A stretch of DNA of 64,000 nucleotides from Longimonas halophila (lineage in GTDB: Bacteria; Bacteroidota; Rhodothermia; Rhodothermales; Salinibacteraceae). Below are positions 36,570-45,774 of the stretch, piece by piece. The notes beneath the pieces are model-generated. The model had not been told where the DNA came from and made no database searches. It worked only from the letters and a program-made list of their open reading frames with translations. Both the position numbers and the translations under genes were made by a program. The stretch spans positions 124,001 through 188,000 of the forward strand of contig NZ_PDEP01000004.1 of the NCBI RefSeq assembly GCF_002554705.1, written 5' to 3'. The number at the start of each line of letters is the position of its first letter. Position 1 is the stretch's first letter.

Positions 36570-37021
36570 GATACAGTTGGGCTAACCAGAAAAGCAGGAC
36601 GCGCAGGCGGCGCCCTGCCAGAGAACAGATCGTGTATAAAAGCGCATGCGCCGTTCGGTGTTCAGGGGGAACGCCACGCGTCGTGCCGAATTCGGCAGAT
36701 CCTCGCATCTTTAGGGCAGCGTGCTTCGGGCATCGTTCGGGGCGTTCCCGTGACGGCATCACGCCAGCCCTTCCAATTCGCCACAGGCGCCGATGTACTA
36801 CCCCTCACACGCCGGCAGGTGACGGCCAACCGAGCAGGAGATGGCTCGACCGCTCTCACCATGGTATCCATCCGTCAGGATGTCATCTTGAGCGTAGTAT
36901 CTGCCCCAGGCAGATACGAAGTCGAAAGATCTCCTGCACGCCCAGTACCGCTTCGTCTTTGAAAGGACTCCTGCAGGTTTGGTATTACATTCCGCACCGG
37001 CACGCTTTCACCACTTAGCGA
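36570..37021. other. Intergenic region without a recognised gene
   Basis: No frame here has codon use or similarity that supports a gene. It contains copy 2 of the palindromic repeat family at about 36881-36940 (TGTCATCTTGAGCG ... AAAGATCTCCTGCACG) with an inner perfect hairpin GTATCTGCC/GGCAGATAC at 36897-36917. Confidence 0.6.
36881..36940 (+). repeat. Dispersed palindromic intergenic repeat, copy 2
   Basis: TGTCATCTTGAGCG and GTCGAAAGATCTCCTGCACG flank an inserted perfect 9-bp hairpin at 36897-36917. The flanks match copy 1 (TGTCATTCTGA..., ATCTCCTGCA) and the reverse-oriented copy at 55203-55243. Confidence 0.65.
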
Positions 37022-37203
37022 CTGTTTGGTAAGTGCTTTTTGTTCTGCAACCCCCTCTGTCTACTGACATCTCCCCCTTGGGAAAGGGGGAGAAACCCAC
37101 AGGAGCCCATAGGGCGACTGATGGAGCGTAGCGGAATAAAGGGAGAGGGGGTTCGATCTAATGAGCGACGCTTACAACATCCTCATTATGGTTTACCAAA
37201 CAG
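37022..37203. repeat. MITE-like element: three nested inverted repeats
   Basis: Outer arms CTGTTTGGTAA at 37022-37032 and TTACCAAACAG at 37193-37203 are perfect. A middle pair AACCCCCTCT (37049-37058) and AGAGGGGGTT (37144-37153) and an inner hairpin CTCCCCCTT/AAGGGGGAG (37071-37079, 37084-37092) are also perfect. TTAG lies just outside each end, spaced 3 and 4 bases, which fits the YTAR target duplication of IS5-type elements. No transposase is inside, so it would be non-autonomous. Confidence 0.6.
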
Positions 37204-37278
37204 CTTCTTAGCATTGAACCACTACATTCACCGGTCATCCTGAACTTGATTCAGGATCCAGAAGAGACGCCCATTCCA

Positions 37279-37632
37279 TCACGACGTAGCCGTGGGCGCG
37301 CTGAAGGTGCGGGCGCGCTGCAAGATGCGGCGGTCGGCGCTAAAGCGCCCCTCGAAGCGATCCACACCGTCCTGGCGAAAACGATCGGCGTGCTCGTCGA
37401 GGTAGGTTTGCAGCGCCTCCTCATCGCGGACGTAGTACTGGAGCGTCCAGTGGCGGGGCCCGTCGGGCGCTTCGTCGTCGGGGATGGCATCGCCCGTTTC
37501 GGTGCGCGTGTACCAGGCCGCGCCCTCGAAGCCATCGAGTTCAAGCAGCTCGCGCACATGCTCGCGCAGCCAGGCGCTGTACTCGGTCGAAATCTCCGCA
37601 TCAACCGTAAGGTTCACTTCGTAAATCAGCAT
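37279..37632 (-). CDS. DUF4286-family small protein
   Basis: 117 residues from ATG 37632, chosen because MLIYEVNLTVD begins the domain. The dimeric alpha/beta-barrel (ferredoxin-like) pattern is seen in IYEVNLTVDAEISTEYSAWLREHVRELLELDGFEGAAWY and LQYYVRDEEALQTYLDEHADRFRQDGVDRF, matching DUF4286 proteins common in Bacteroidota. The C-terminus adds ~15 residues. No catalytic function is known for the family. It stands alone between the MITE-like element and a thioesterase gene in the same orientation, 98 bases away. Confidence 0.7.
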   Translation of the reverse strand: MLIYEVNLTVDAEISTEYSAWLREHVRELLELDGFEGAAWYTRTETGDAIPDDEAPDGPRHWTLQYYVRDEEALQTYLDEHADRFRQDGVDRFEGRFSADRRILQRARTFSAPTATS

Positions 37633-37730
37633 AGACGTAGGGGTTGATAAGCAAGAATACACGCCTCCCCCAACGAGCAGGGGCAGGCAATGTTGAACCC
37701 CAGGGTCTACGAAAGCTGCGAGTTAAGCTT

Positions 37731-38201
37731 CTACCGGCGTGCGCCTGTTGTAGGCGGCTCGTCTGCAACAGCATGCCCCTCCGGAGAATCGGATGCGCGA
37801 AGAGCCGGGACCTGCGCGGGCGCGTCGTCTGCCCCGAGCGCAACCAGCGTAAACGTACCCGTGCATGCGAGAATACGCTCGTACTGATCCATCGGCTCGA
37901 TGAACATCTCCGTGCGCACCTGCATCGAGGACGTGCCGGTCTGCACCACGCGCGCCACCAGCTCCACAATGGTGCCCTCGGGGACGGGCTGCTGGAAGTC
38001 GATCTCGCCGGTGTGGACGGTCACCACTTTGGTGCGGCACCAGCGCGTAGCGCAGATGAACGCGGCCTGATCCATCCACGCCATGGCCGAGCCGCCGAAG
38101 AGGGTGTGGTAGTGATTGGTGTCGCCTGGAAAGACGGCCCGCACCATGCGGGTTTCCGCGGCGATTGGGGGAGACGGAGAGGAGGCTGGAGCATCAGACA
38201 T
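37731..38201 (-). CDS. Acyl-CoA thioesterase, YciA/BACH hotdog-fold family
   Basis: 156 residues from ATG 38201. The hotdog-fold motif of acyl-CoA thioesterases is clear: MVRAVFPGDTNHYHTLFGGSAMAWMDQAAFICATRW, then VTVHTGEIDFQQPVPEGTIVELVARVVQTGTSSMQVRTEMFIEP. The conserved asparagine and the helix-start FGG-MAW-D with the catalytic aspartate are present. It hydrolyses acyl-CoA to free acid and CoA in the cytoplasm. The final ~30 residues are a disordered Ala/Asp-rich tail. Chain-length preference cannot be inferred. Confidence 0.85.
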   Translation of the reverse strand: MSDAPASSPSPPIAAETRMVRAVFPGDTNHYHTLFGGSAMAWMDQAAFICATRWCRTKVVTVHTGEIDFQQPVPEGTIVELVARVVQTGTSSMQVRTEMFIEPMDQYERILACTGTFTLVALGADDAPAQVPALRASDSPEGHAVADEPPTTGARR

Positions 38202-38697
38202 AAGCAGCATATCCGCAAATAAGAAAAACCTTGAACCCCCTACGGGCGCACAAGGCATCAGATACGCGAAACGCAGCAGGCAAACGTGCCTCCGATCATC
38301 GCAATCGGTATAGCGGAGCCGTTGCCGCAACGTGCGTGCGGATCATGCATCCCAGGACGCGTGGGTGCGACGACCGAGCAGGCAGCGTCGGGCGTCGTTG
38401 AGCGTGCGTCAAGCGGGCATTCGGACTTTCACCGTTGCGCGACAGCGCCGGAGTTCCACCGGACTTCCCCCGAGACATCGCGTGAGGGGAGCAAGCTTCG
38501 CCCCACGCGACCGCCGTGCCACGACAGCACAGCCTCGACGTGTATGTATAATCTATGATAGGGCTCCCGCCGTGTCAGTGTCAAGTCGAGCCAGGCACGA
38601 TTTAGTAACGCGCTTTCGGTGTCCGAGACAACGATCTGACAGGTCTTCGAGACCTGTCAGATCTACTTTTGGGCTACTCGACCCGCTCCCCGCGATT
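38202..38697. other. 496-base intergenic region, structured but no gene recognised
   Basis: Reading frames in this stretch give Arg/Pro-rich translations without domain features, so no CDS is called. The sequence is rich in short inverted repeats and ends with a perfect hairpin at 38633-38663. No match to tmRNA, SRP RNA, RNase P or 6S consensus blocks was seen by eye. A small RNA cannot be excluded. Confidence 0.4.
38633..38663 (+). repeat. Perfect 14-bp inverted repeat with TCG loop
   Basis: GATCTGACAGGTCT and AGACCTGTCAGATC are exact complements separated by three bases, followed by TACTTTT on the plus strand. This kind of GACAGGTCT/AGACCTGTC palindrome recurs in intergenic DNA of Bacteroidota. 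It lies 35 bases beyond the stop of miaB and may act on 3' ends. Confidence 0.7.
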
Positions 38698-40197
38698 TTA
38701 CCCCACCACAAGCCGCTCCGCCTCTTCCTGCAGCGTGGTGCGGCCCAGGGCTTCTCCCATGAGCGTAGCCGAGGTGGCGTCGACGATGCGCACGTTCACG
38801 TAGTCGCCCTTCTCGTAGTCCTCGCGGTCGAACACCACCATCTTGTTCGTGTCGGTGCGTCCGCAGAGCTGGGCATCGCTCTTCTTACTCGGGCCCTCCA
38901 CGAGGACGGTATGCTGGCGCCCAATCTCGTTGGCGTTGCGCACCTCCGAGATGCTCCGCTGTAGCGTAATGATCTCCTCCAGACGGCGCTGCTTCACGTC
39001 CTCGGGCACGTCATCCTCAAGCTTGCGGGCCGCGTACGTATCCGGACGCTCGCTGTATTTGAACATGTAGGCGTGGTCGTATTCGACCTCGCGCATGAGG
39101 GAGAGCGTGTCCTGGTGCTGCGCCTCCGTTTCGCCGCAGAACCCGGCAATGATATCCGTCGACAGCGAGATGCCCGGGCACAACGCCTTGGCACGGTCCA
39201 CCAAGTCCAGGTACTGCTCACGCGAGTAGGTGCGGCGCATGCGGTCGAGCACCTCGGTGTTGCCGTGCTGCACCGGCAAGTGGATGTAATTGCACACGTT
39301 GTGCCGCTTGGCGTGCACCTTCAGCAGCTCGTCGGAGCAGTCCTTCGGGTGACTCGTCGAGTAGCGGATGCGCAGTTCGGGCGATACCTGACTGATGCGG
39401 TCGAGCAGTTCGGCAAACGACACATCGGTGCCGTCGTCGTCGGTGTAGTGATAAGAGTTTACGTTCTGGCCGAGCACCGTCACCTCCTTGTAGCCCTGGT
39501 CGACCAGCTCCTGGCACTCGCGCAGAATAGTGGATACGGGGCGGCTGCGCTCGCGTCCGCGCGTAAACGGCACTACGCAGAAGGCACACATGTTGTCGCA
39601 GCCGCGCATAATGGAGACGAAGGCCGAGATACCGTTCGAATCGTATCGCACCGGCGAGAGGTCGGCGTACGTCTCTTCTTTCGAGAGCTGCACATTCACC
39701 GCGGCTTGTCCGCTCGTATCCGCCTCATGCAGCAGGCGCGGCAGATCCCGATACGCATCCGGCCCCACCACCAGGTCGACGCGCTTCTCCTGCTCCAGGA
39801 GCTTCTCGCGCAGGCGTTCGGCCATGCATCCGAGCACGCCAATCATCATCGGACGGTCGCGCTTGCGCTTTTTGGCGCGCAGCATATCGAGGCGGCGGCG
39901 CACCTTCTGCTCGGCATTTTCGCGGATCGCACATGTGTTGATGAGCGCCACATCGGCCTCCTCAACGTCATGGGTTAACCCGTAGCCACCATTTTCGAGG
40001 ACGGACGCCACAATCTCCGAATCCGACACGTTCATCTGGCAGCCATACGTTTCGATGTAGACCTGCCGCGCGCCGGTGGTCTCGTGCCCGGCCATCTTGG
40101 GGCGATCCAGGTCGTCGGTGTTGATGGCGTCGTTCTCCTGAGCACGCTCGCGGCGCAGCTCGGTATCCAGAATGTTAATGTCTTGAATCGGCTCCAT
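38698..40197 (-). CDS. miaB: tRNA-2-methylthio-N6-isopentenyladenosine-37 synthase
   Basis: 499 residues from ATG 40197 ([11 protein letters not shown]). Radical SAM methylthiotransferase: the N-terminal UPF0004 domain carries three Fe-S cysteines ([31 protein letters not shown]), the radical SAM CX3CX2C is in [15 protein letters not shown], and a C-terminal TRAM domain covers ~430-499 ([11 protein letters not shown]..., [19 protein letters not shown]). It adds a methylthio group at C2 of i6A37 in tRNAs reading UNN codons. MiaB-specific blocks LGQNVNSY and [14 protein letters not shown] separate it from RimO and MtaB. It is monocistronic. Confidence 0.96.
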   Translation of the reverse strand: MEPIQDINILDTELRRERAQENDAINTDDLDRPKMAGHETTGARQVYIETYGCQMNVSDSEIVASVLENGGYGLTHDVEEADVALINTCAIRENAEQKVRRRLDMLRAKKRKRDRPMMIGVLGCMAERLREKLLEQEKRVDLVVGPDAYRDLPRLLHEADTSGQAAVNVQLSKEETYADLSPVRYDSNGISAFVSIMRGCDNMCAFCVVPFTRGRERSRPVSTILRECQELVDQGYKEVTVLGQNVNSYHYTDDDGTDVSFAELLDRISQVSPELRIRYSTSHPKDCSDELLKVHAKRHNVCNYIHLPVQHGNTEVLDRMRRTYSREQYLDLVDRAKALCPGISLSTDIIAGFCGETEAQHQDTLSLMREVEYDHAYMFKYSERPDTYAARKLEDDVPEDVKQRRLEEIITLQRSISEVRNANEIGRQHTVLVEGPSKKSDAQLCGRTDTNKMVVFDREDYEKGDYVNVRIVDATSATLMGEALGRTTLQEEAERLVVG

Positions 40198-40575
40198 AAG
40201 ACGAACAGGTTGATGGGCAACAGGCAACAGCACAATGCAACCGTTCCGTACGCTTCCTCACAGATGCGGTTCAGTCGGTCTGTACGGGAAAATGCGTTAC
40301 GTCTGGGTGCAGATGCATCCCAACTGTCTGACAGAGCGCTAGGCTTCTCCTCCCCCAAACAGTGGGCATGGGCTGAACGGAACGACCGACATCTTCCGCA
40401 TCAGAAAAGCGATCTCTTTGCGCTGCTGTGCGTAATAACTGTGAGGAGAGATGCACTGCATGGTGTCACACTGCAGCCTTGTTGCCGTTACATTTGCCGC
40501 TCATACTACGTTTGGCCCGTGCGCTTCTGCCTGCGGTGCTTCTACTTCCGCTGTGCCTTCGTTCTGGCATCCCCG
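40198..40575. other. 378-base intergenic region, nothing recognised
   Basis: Divergent region between miaB (minus) and a lipoprotein gene (plus). Frames reading into the lipoprotein gene from upstream lack coding character. No repeat, tRNA or clear promoter consensus is visible. Confidence 0.4.
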
Positions 40576-41397
40576 ATGATTATGGATCCTCTTGTAGATT
40601 CACGGTCTCGCTCTACCGAACGCTGTTTGGGCGCCTCGCGCAGACGGGCCTTGTTCATGATTGCTATTGCGCTGATTACGGCGGGTGTTGTGGCAGGCGG
40701 GTGCCAGAGTACGGGAACGTTGCATAGGGTATCGCCCGAATCGATTGCCGACCAGTTTCTGCCGCGCGAGCGGGAGGCCGAGGCTCATCCCGACTCAGTG
40801 CGCCTGCTCACGATTGTGGAGCGCGACGACCGGTTCGCGTTTGAGATGGAGCATAACTACCAGCACCTGCACCGGTTATGGTCGAGCACGTTCAACGTAG
40901 TCTCAACAGGACGCACCCCGACGCGCCCTCTCACGTACGCAACACTCTGGAGTCAGGAGCTATCGCTGGCTTCGTTGGAGGCGCGCGAAGGCATTTCCAC
41001 GCTCACCAAAGAGGTGGCACGCGAGCAGATTGCCGAGGAGCGCGAGACCTATCGCACAACGGTACAGATCGACCTTTACTGGTTCAGCCGGTCTGGACAG
41101 ACGCTGCCCCCGGCCCTGCTGCGGTCGAATGCGCAGCTTCAGCCGATGGATCGCCCCGGCGAGCGCTATCGTCCCAAAGAGGTACACCACCTGCCCCTCC
41201 GCGATGCGATACTGTCCAACGGCGACCCCGTACTCTATCGACGCACCATCCTGGTCTTTGATCGTGTGGTCGACGACCGCGACATACTGGCTGATGCTAA
41301 CGGGCTGCAGCTCCGCATCCTAACGCCCGGCACCACGCGCCTGGAGTTTGCCTGGTCGTGGCCTGCGGAGGGGACCGAATCCACTGCGCTGCGATAG
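40576..41397 (+). CDS. Lipoprotein of unknown function
   Basis: 273 residues from ATG 40576 (a second in-frame ATG is at 40582). An Arg-rich stretch precedes a hydrophobic core and lipobox (FMIAIALITAGVVAGGC), so an exported lipoprotein is predicted. The mature part is mixed alpha/beta with HNYQHLHRLWSSTFNV, TLWSQELSLASLEAREGISTLTKEVAREQIAEERE and a beta-rich end (YRRTILVFDRVVDDRDI, TRLEFAWSWPAEG). I do not recognise a family. High GC at third positions agrees with its neighbours, so it is a genuine resident gene. It is convergent with a TauE-like gene 42 bases away. Confidence 0.6.
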   Translation: MIMDPLVDSRSRSTERCLGASRRRALFMIAIALITAGVVAGGCQSTGTLHRVSPESIADQFLPREREAEAHPDSVRLLTIVERDDRFAFEMEHNYQHLHRLWSSTFNVVSTGRTPTRPLTYATLWSQELSLASLEAREGISTLTKEVAREQIAEERETYRTTVQIDLYWFSRSGQTLPPALLRSNAQLQPMDRPGERYRPKEVHHLPLRDAILSNGDPVLYRRTILVFDRVVDDRDILADANGLQLRILTPGTTRLEFAWSWPAEGTESTALR

Positions 41398-41439
41398 ATG
41401 GGAGAGCTGCGGGCGCACAGGGGCTCGGCATCTGCCTTG

Positions 41440-42294
41440 CTACATCAACGCTGCATCCGCGATGACGATGGCGGCCACGAGCAGGAAGAGCACGCCCATG
41501 CTGCGCTCCAGCGTTTCGTCGGGGATGCGCGTCGCCACCGCGGGACCGAGCTGTCCGCCCACCAGCACGCCGGGCACGGTAAACAGCAGGATGCGCAGGA
41601 CCTGGTTGAACGCCTCGGCATCGGCGGTGGCCAGCTGCACGGCGTGGGTGACCGAAGCGGCGAGGGCGGTAACGGCCACCACGAACACGCTTGTGGCAAT
41701 GGCTACGGTGCTGGGAATCCGACAGCGCTGCAGGAGCAGATAGCCGTTCAGTTCGCCAAGTCCGGTCGAGAGCATCCCAATAAACGTGCCCCCAATGCCA
41801 CCCGTCAGCAGTCCCTCGGAACGATTAAAGACGGTGTAGCAGTGCTGCGTGCCGTCGGTGGTCACGAGGCAGCGCTCGGCGCGCTCCTTGGGTTGCTGCG
41901 CTCGTGCATCCAACTGCTGCTCCAGGTCGTCGTCGGGCGTGCGCAGAAAGCTTATCGCTACAATGACGAGGCCCATGCCCAGGATCGCCTTCAGGATGTC
42001 GGCGGGCACAAAGTGGGCCACCCACACGCCAAAGAGGGCGGCAGGCACAGTAATCATGAGCAGCTCACCGCCCATCCGGTAGTCGATTGCACCGCGATTG
42101 TAATAGGCGTAGAGTCCGCTGCCAAACCCGAACACCTCGGTGATGAGCCCGACGCCGATGGCGGTGGTCGGATCCAGTCCCAGCACGATCATAAAGAAGG
42201 GGGAAAAGAAGGTAGCGCCTTCGACGCCGGAGCCCATCGCAATGGTGGCGATGAGGATAGCCACAGGCAGCATGAACCAGAACTCGAACAGCAT
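41440..42294 (-). CDS. TauE/SafE-family sulfite/anion exporter (probable inner-membrane transporter)
   Basis: 284 residues from ATG 42294. About eight membrane helices in two halves with the TauE repeat pattern: VEGATFFSPFFMIVLGLDPTTAIGVGLITEVFGFGSGLYAYYNRGAIDY in the first half and GIGGTFIGMLSTGLGELNGYLLLQRCRIPSTVAIATSVFVVAVTALAASV in the second. A ~45-residue hydrophilic insert with QQLDARAQQPKERAER lies between. The family exports organosulfur or sulfite-type anions; the substrate here is unknown. It sits 45 bases downstream of an LCAT-like lipase gene in the same direction, possibly co-transcribed. Confidence 0.8.
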   Translation of the reverse strand: MLFEFWFMLPVAILIATIAMGSGVEGATFFSPFFMIVLGLDPTTAIGVGLITEVFGFGSGLYAYYNRGAIDYRMGGELLMITVPAALFGVWVAHFVPADILKAILGMGLVIVAISFLRTPDDDLEQQLDARAQQPKERAERCLVTTDGTQHCYTVFNRSEGLLTGGIGGTFIGMLSTGLGELNGYLLLQRCRIPSTVAIATSVFVVAVTALAASVTHAVQLATADAEAFNQVLRILLFTVPGVLVGGQLGPAVATRIPDETLERSMGVLFLLVAAIVIADAALM

Positions 42295-42338
42295 TGGCAG
42301 AGCGTGGGGGCGAGCAGAGCGTGAGGCGAGCGTTTCCA

Positions 42339-43793
42339 CTAAGAGGCGGGGCGGCGCGGCGCTTCCAGCAGGTAGTAGAGCAGGTTGTCGGTGAACGCCG
42401 GATCGCGCGTCATGGCGATGTGGTCGGCAAACAGAAAGGTGACCTGCGACCACTGTATTGGGGAGCCGAGCGTAGGCTGCCAGGTCCCGTTCACCCGCTC
42501 ATCCATGAGTGCACTGGAGCGCAGCACCGTGCCATCGCCGGGGGCTTCGCCGACCTCGTCCAGTTCGCCGGTGGTGCGGTCCACGGCCAGGCGGGATAGC
42601 GTGGGTTCCGCATCGCCTGCAATGAGGGCAATTTCGGTGGTGGGTGGCGGTGTGGCGGGGACATCGAGCGCTTCGGTGAATTGCTGAGCACGCACCAGGC
42701 TCTTGCGCTGGTGGTCGAGGGCAATGCGGCGCCGCTCGTGGGCGTCTTCGACGTCTGGCAGAAGCTGTTGGAGGACCTCGTCCTGCTCGGGATCCGCCAG
42801 GCCCCACTCCATCCGCTGCCAGAAGTCCGGGGCAAACAGCGAGTCAATCACCATGCTCGGATCCTCCGCATCCACCAAAGCACCATGCCGTCCCCGCGGA
42901 AGGAGTTGATACCCAGCGGGCATGGTGCCCAGGATTGCAGATGCATAGTCCGGGGTGATGCGTGAAGTCTGCTTGCCCTCCACCATCTGGCGCAGCGCCT
43001 TGGCGGAGCCGGCGTTGGGCGTGCCCACGAGCACCGCGCGGGAGACGTGCTGGGCCCCGGCCCAGGTGACCTCGGGCGCGGAGCCGTCTTCGGGCAGGTC
43101 CGCGTTGCCATAGCGCAGGTAGTAGCGCGTGAGCAGTCCGCCCATCGAGTGCGCTACAATATCGAACTGGATGTCGGCGTCCTCGATGCCGTAGCGCGTT
43201 GCGTACTCCTCTTGCAGATACGCCGTTTTCTCCTGAATGAATTCGTGCAGGCGCTGCGCATTCTCGACGTTATCGCGGCGCCAGTCGTAGTCGAACTGGA
43301 AGCAGGTGAAGTGCTCATCGCCGTAGTCGATCGCGCCCAGGCTGCCCGAGTCGTCGCGGTAGCCGCCCACGCCGAGCGTCTGCATGATGCTCTGGTACGC
43401 TTGCAGGTTGATGGGCAGTCCCAGCACGCGCAGCCGAAACTCGCGCAGCGCGCCGTTCGAGCGCACATCGTCGTGCAGATTGCGGAGTGGCGCGCCCCTC
43501 TCCATCGGGAGGCTGATGAGGCGGGCGCCCTCGTCGTCGTTCGGATTGGCCGCATCGCCCCGGAATGCGCCCCACACGACGCGCTCGGTCTCCTCTTGCA
43601 CGAGCTCCGAGCCGAGCAGGCCCGGAATGACAATCACCGGGTTGCGCTCTGGACCGTGGTACTGCGCCGACTGGTTGTACAGGCTGGGCAGATCGGGCGT
43701 AGGCTGGCTGGACCCGCATCCGGCGAGGCCCAGCGCGAACCCCACGCTTACCAACAACACAACCCAGCTTGAAGGAACCACCGGACGACACAT
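42339..43793 (-). CDS. LCAT-like alpha/beta-hydrolase lipoprotein (lipase/acyltransferase)
   Basis: 484 residues from ATG 43793 (a GTG two codons earlier is possible). Lipobox LGLAGC. The alpha/beta hydrolase core has PVIVIPGLLGSEL (oxyanion loop), FQFDYDWRRDNVENAQRLHEFI and the nucleophile elbow FDIVAHSMGGLLTRYYL. A late histidine in LFADHIAMTRDP is a fair candidate for the triad. The combination of PGLLGS, DWR and AHSMGG is that of lecithin:cholesterol acyltransferase-like lipases (PGAP1/LCAT). It may act on envelope lipids or extracellular esters. Substrate unknown. Confidence 0.75.
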   Translation of the reverse strand: MCRPVVPSSWVVLLVSVGFALGLAGCGSSQPTPDLPSLYNQSAQYHGPERNPVIVIPGLLGSELVQEETERVVWGAFRGDAANPNDDEGARLISLPMERGAPLRNLHDDVRSNGALREFRLRVLGLPINLQAYQSIMQTLGVGGYRDDSGSLGAIDYGDEHFTCFQFDYDWRRDNVENAQRLHEFIQEKTAYLQEEYATRYGIEDADIQFDIVAHSMGGLLTRYYLRYGNADLPEDGSAPEVTWAGAQHVSRAVLVGTPNAGSAKALRQMVEGKQTSRITPDYASAILGTMPAGYQLLPRGRHGALVDAEDPSMVIDSLFAPDFWQRMEWGLADPEQDEVLQQLLPDVEDAHERRRIALDHQRKSLVRAQQFTEALDVPATPPPTTEIALIAGDAEPTLSRLAVDRTTGELDEVGEAPGDGTVLRSSALMDERVNGTWQPTLGSPIQWSQVTFLFADHIAMTRDPAFTDNLLYYLLEAPRRPAS

Positions 43794-43953
43794 AGACACA
43801 CCTGTCGTAGAGAACGCACACGCGTGATTTGTGTGTATGAATGATGGGCGGTGTTACACGGGGAATAATTTCTACTGCGGGTTGTCGTAACCTTTTGGCG
43901 TGCTTGATCGTGTGTGAAATCCAGCCACTCCTGATGCCATCGTGCTCCAACCT

Positions 43954-45651
43954 ATGCTTTCTGTACAGATGCGCTGCCTGCTTCGCTGTTTGACGCTCAC
44001 ACTTGTGCTGCTAACAACGACAGCAGCCCCCGCGCTGGCGCAGTCGCAGGAGTGGGACATCGCCCGCTATGAGGTGGATCTTTCCGTGGATACCAGCGGC
44101 ACGTACGCTGTCACTGAAGACATCACGTTCGATCTGCGCGAGGGCACGTTTACCCAGGGTGAGCGGCGCATCCCCACCGAGCAGATGGATGCGCTGCGCG
44201 ATGTGCAGGTCACCAGTTCTCAGGTGGAGGTCACCGACGTATCCACCCGCACACGGAGCGGCGAGCGGGTTATTCAGTGGCAGTACCCCGAGCGCGACAC
44301 CTCCACCACGTTTACGCTGACCTACGTGGTGGAGGGCGCGCCGTACACCGAAGACGGGCGTACCGTGATCGACTGGCAGGCCGTGGGGGACGCGTGGAAC
44401 GTGCCCATCCGCGCCATGCAGGCGACCGTGCAGCTTCCTTTTCCCGACGTGCCGCGCGACTCTATACAGGTGGAGCCTGCTACCGACGCCACACTCGACT
44501 CCACCGCCACCGGATGGCAGGCCACGTTTGCGTACGACAACCTTGCCCCGAACGAAGGCTATCGCCTCCGCATCCACCTGCCGCGTGTGATCGATGCGCC
44601 GGAACGGACGTCGAGCGATCCGGAGTGGCCCAAGGTATTTACCGTGGTGGGGCTGGGACTGCTTGGGCTACTCGGCGGGGGCACGGCCACATGGTGGCTT
44701 GGCCACATGCCCATGCCGCCTGTTCGACGTCCGCGTGAACCCAACATGCCGCTTGCAGAAGCAGGCTACCTGCTCCTGCGTGCTGACTGGGCGGGATGGC
44801 AGCGTCTCTTCAGCGCAATGATTTTCGACCTGGCGGAGCGTGGTCACCTTACGCTGCGGCGCGTGCCGAAGGAAAGCTCATGGACCGATACGACCAGCGA
44901 GGAGATTGAGGTGAAGGTGCATGCGCAGTCGCATACGCTCTCCAATCGCGAAGAGGCGCTCATTGAAGCGCTGCGTCCCCACGATACGCTCTCGGACTTC
45001 TTTCAGAAGACGGCGTCGTTTCGGAATGAGCAGGTTACTCAACTCCGCGATGCGCTGGTCGAGCGGGGCTGGATGGTGGAGCATCCGGTCCGCTCTTGGG
45101 GGAGCGGGCTGGGTGGGCTGATGCTCTTGGGCGGAGGCGTGGCCGCGCTAATCGGACTGTCGGGCTGGGTTGCTGTTGTGGGGGCCGGACTCGGATTTGG
45201 GGCGGGCCTTGCGGGGCTCCTTGTTGCTGTGCAGTACCGCACATTCAGCGACGAGGGCGCCCGACAACGCGCCGAGGTGCAGGCGTTTCTGGACCGAGAG
45301 CGCACCGCCATCGAATCCGAACTTGATCAGGATCCGGTGGCGGCCGCCGACCGATTTGTGGAGATGCTGCCGTGGCTTGCACTCGACACCGAGGTCGACA
45401 GCGCGTACGTAAAGGCCATTAACGAGGCGCTGGAGACGCATCCCGATGCGGTAACGCTGCCTCCGTGGATCGAGGACCGCGTCGGCAAAGGGGAAACCGA
45501 GGAGGTTCTCACGAGCTTCCTGCCGATCTACATCATCATGATGAGCAGCACCTCAACATCGTCTGCTGGCGGAGCCGCAACAGTCGGTAGCGTATCGGCC
45601 GGTGCGGGAGCGGTAGGTGGTGCGGGGGGAGGCGGTGGCGGTGTGTCGTAA
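43954..45651 (+). CDS. DUF2207-family membrane protein
   Basis: 565 residues; ATG 43954 is used (GTG 43942 and ATG 43969 are also in frame), followed by signal LLRCLTLTLVLLTTTAAPALAQ. The N-terminal beta-sandwich of DUF2207 (YEVDLSVDTSGTYAVTEDITFDLREGTFTQGERRIP) is followed by a first membrane helix (VFTVVGLGLLGLLGGGTATWWL), a cytoplasmic helical part, a second hydrophobic pair (LMLLGGGVAALIGLSGWVAVVGAGLGFGAGLAGLLVAV) and a Gly/Ser-rich terminus. It matches the family layout but the role is unknown; it is usually seen as an envelope-stress or LemA-associated protein. No LemA gene is adjacent here. Confidence 0.75.
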   Translation: MLSVQMRCLLRCLTLTLVLLTTTAAPALAQSQEWDIARYEVDLSVDTSGTYAVTEDITFDLREGTFTQGERRIPTEQMDALRDVQVTSSQVEVTDVSTRTRSGERVIQWQYPERDTSTTFTLTYVVEGAPYTEDGRTVIDWQAVGDAWNVPIRAMQATVQLPFPDVPRDSIQVEPATDATLDSTATGWQATFAYDNLAPNEGYRLRIHLPRVIDAPERTSSDPEWPKVFTVVGLGLLGLLGGGTATWWLGHMPMPPVRRPREPNMPLAEAGYLLLRADWAGWQRLFSAMIFDLAERGHLTLRRVPKESSWTDTTSEEIEVKVHAQSHTLSNREEALIEALRPHDTLSDFFQKTASFRNEQVTQLRDALVERGWMVEHPVRSWGSGLGGLMLLGGGVAALIGLSGWVAVVGAGLGFGAGLAGLLVAVQYRTFSDEGARQRAEVQAFLDRERTAIESELDQDPVAAADRFVEMLPWLALDTEVDSAYVKAINEALETHPDAVTLPPWIEDRVGKGETEEVLTSFLPIYIIMMSSTSTSSAGGAATVGSVSAGAGAVGGAGGGGGGVS

Positions 45652-45774
45652 TACACCAATGGACGCTACAGAAAGAACGAGGCGACGTGCGGAGCCGACT
45701 ACCAGCGTTTGGCATTCGGTTCATCAATTGTATACATTGACATATGCTCGGGTCTCAACAATCAGGTGATCGAT

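Noticed and set aside
34764-36962. 732-codon open frame on the plus strand
   Set aside because: It is antisense to typA, whose motifs are unambiguous. Long antisense frames are expected in GC-rich DNA.
37251-37604. 117-codon minus frame overlapping DUF4286
   Set aside because: The alternative frame has Ser/Arg/Pro-rich composition, while the 37279-37632 frame has domain similarity.
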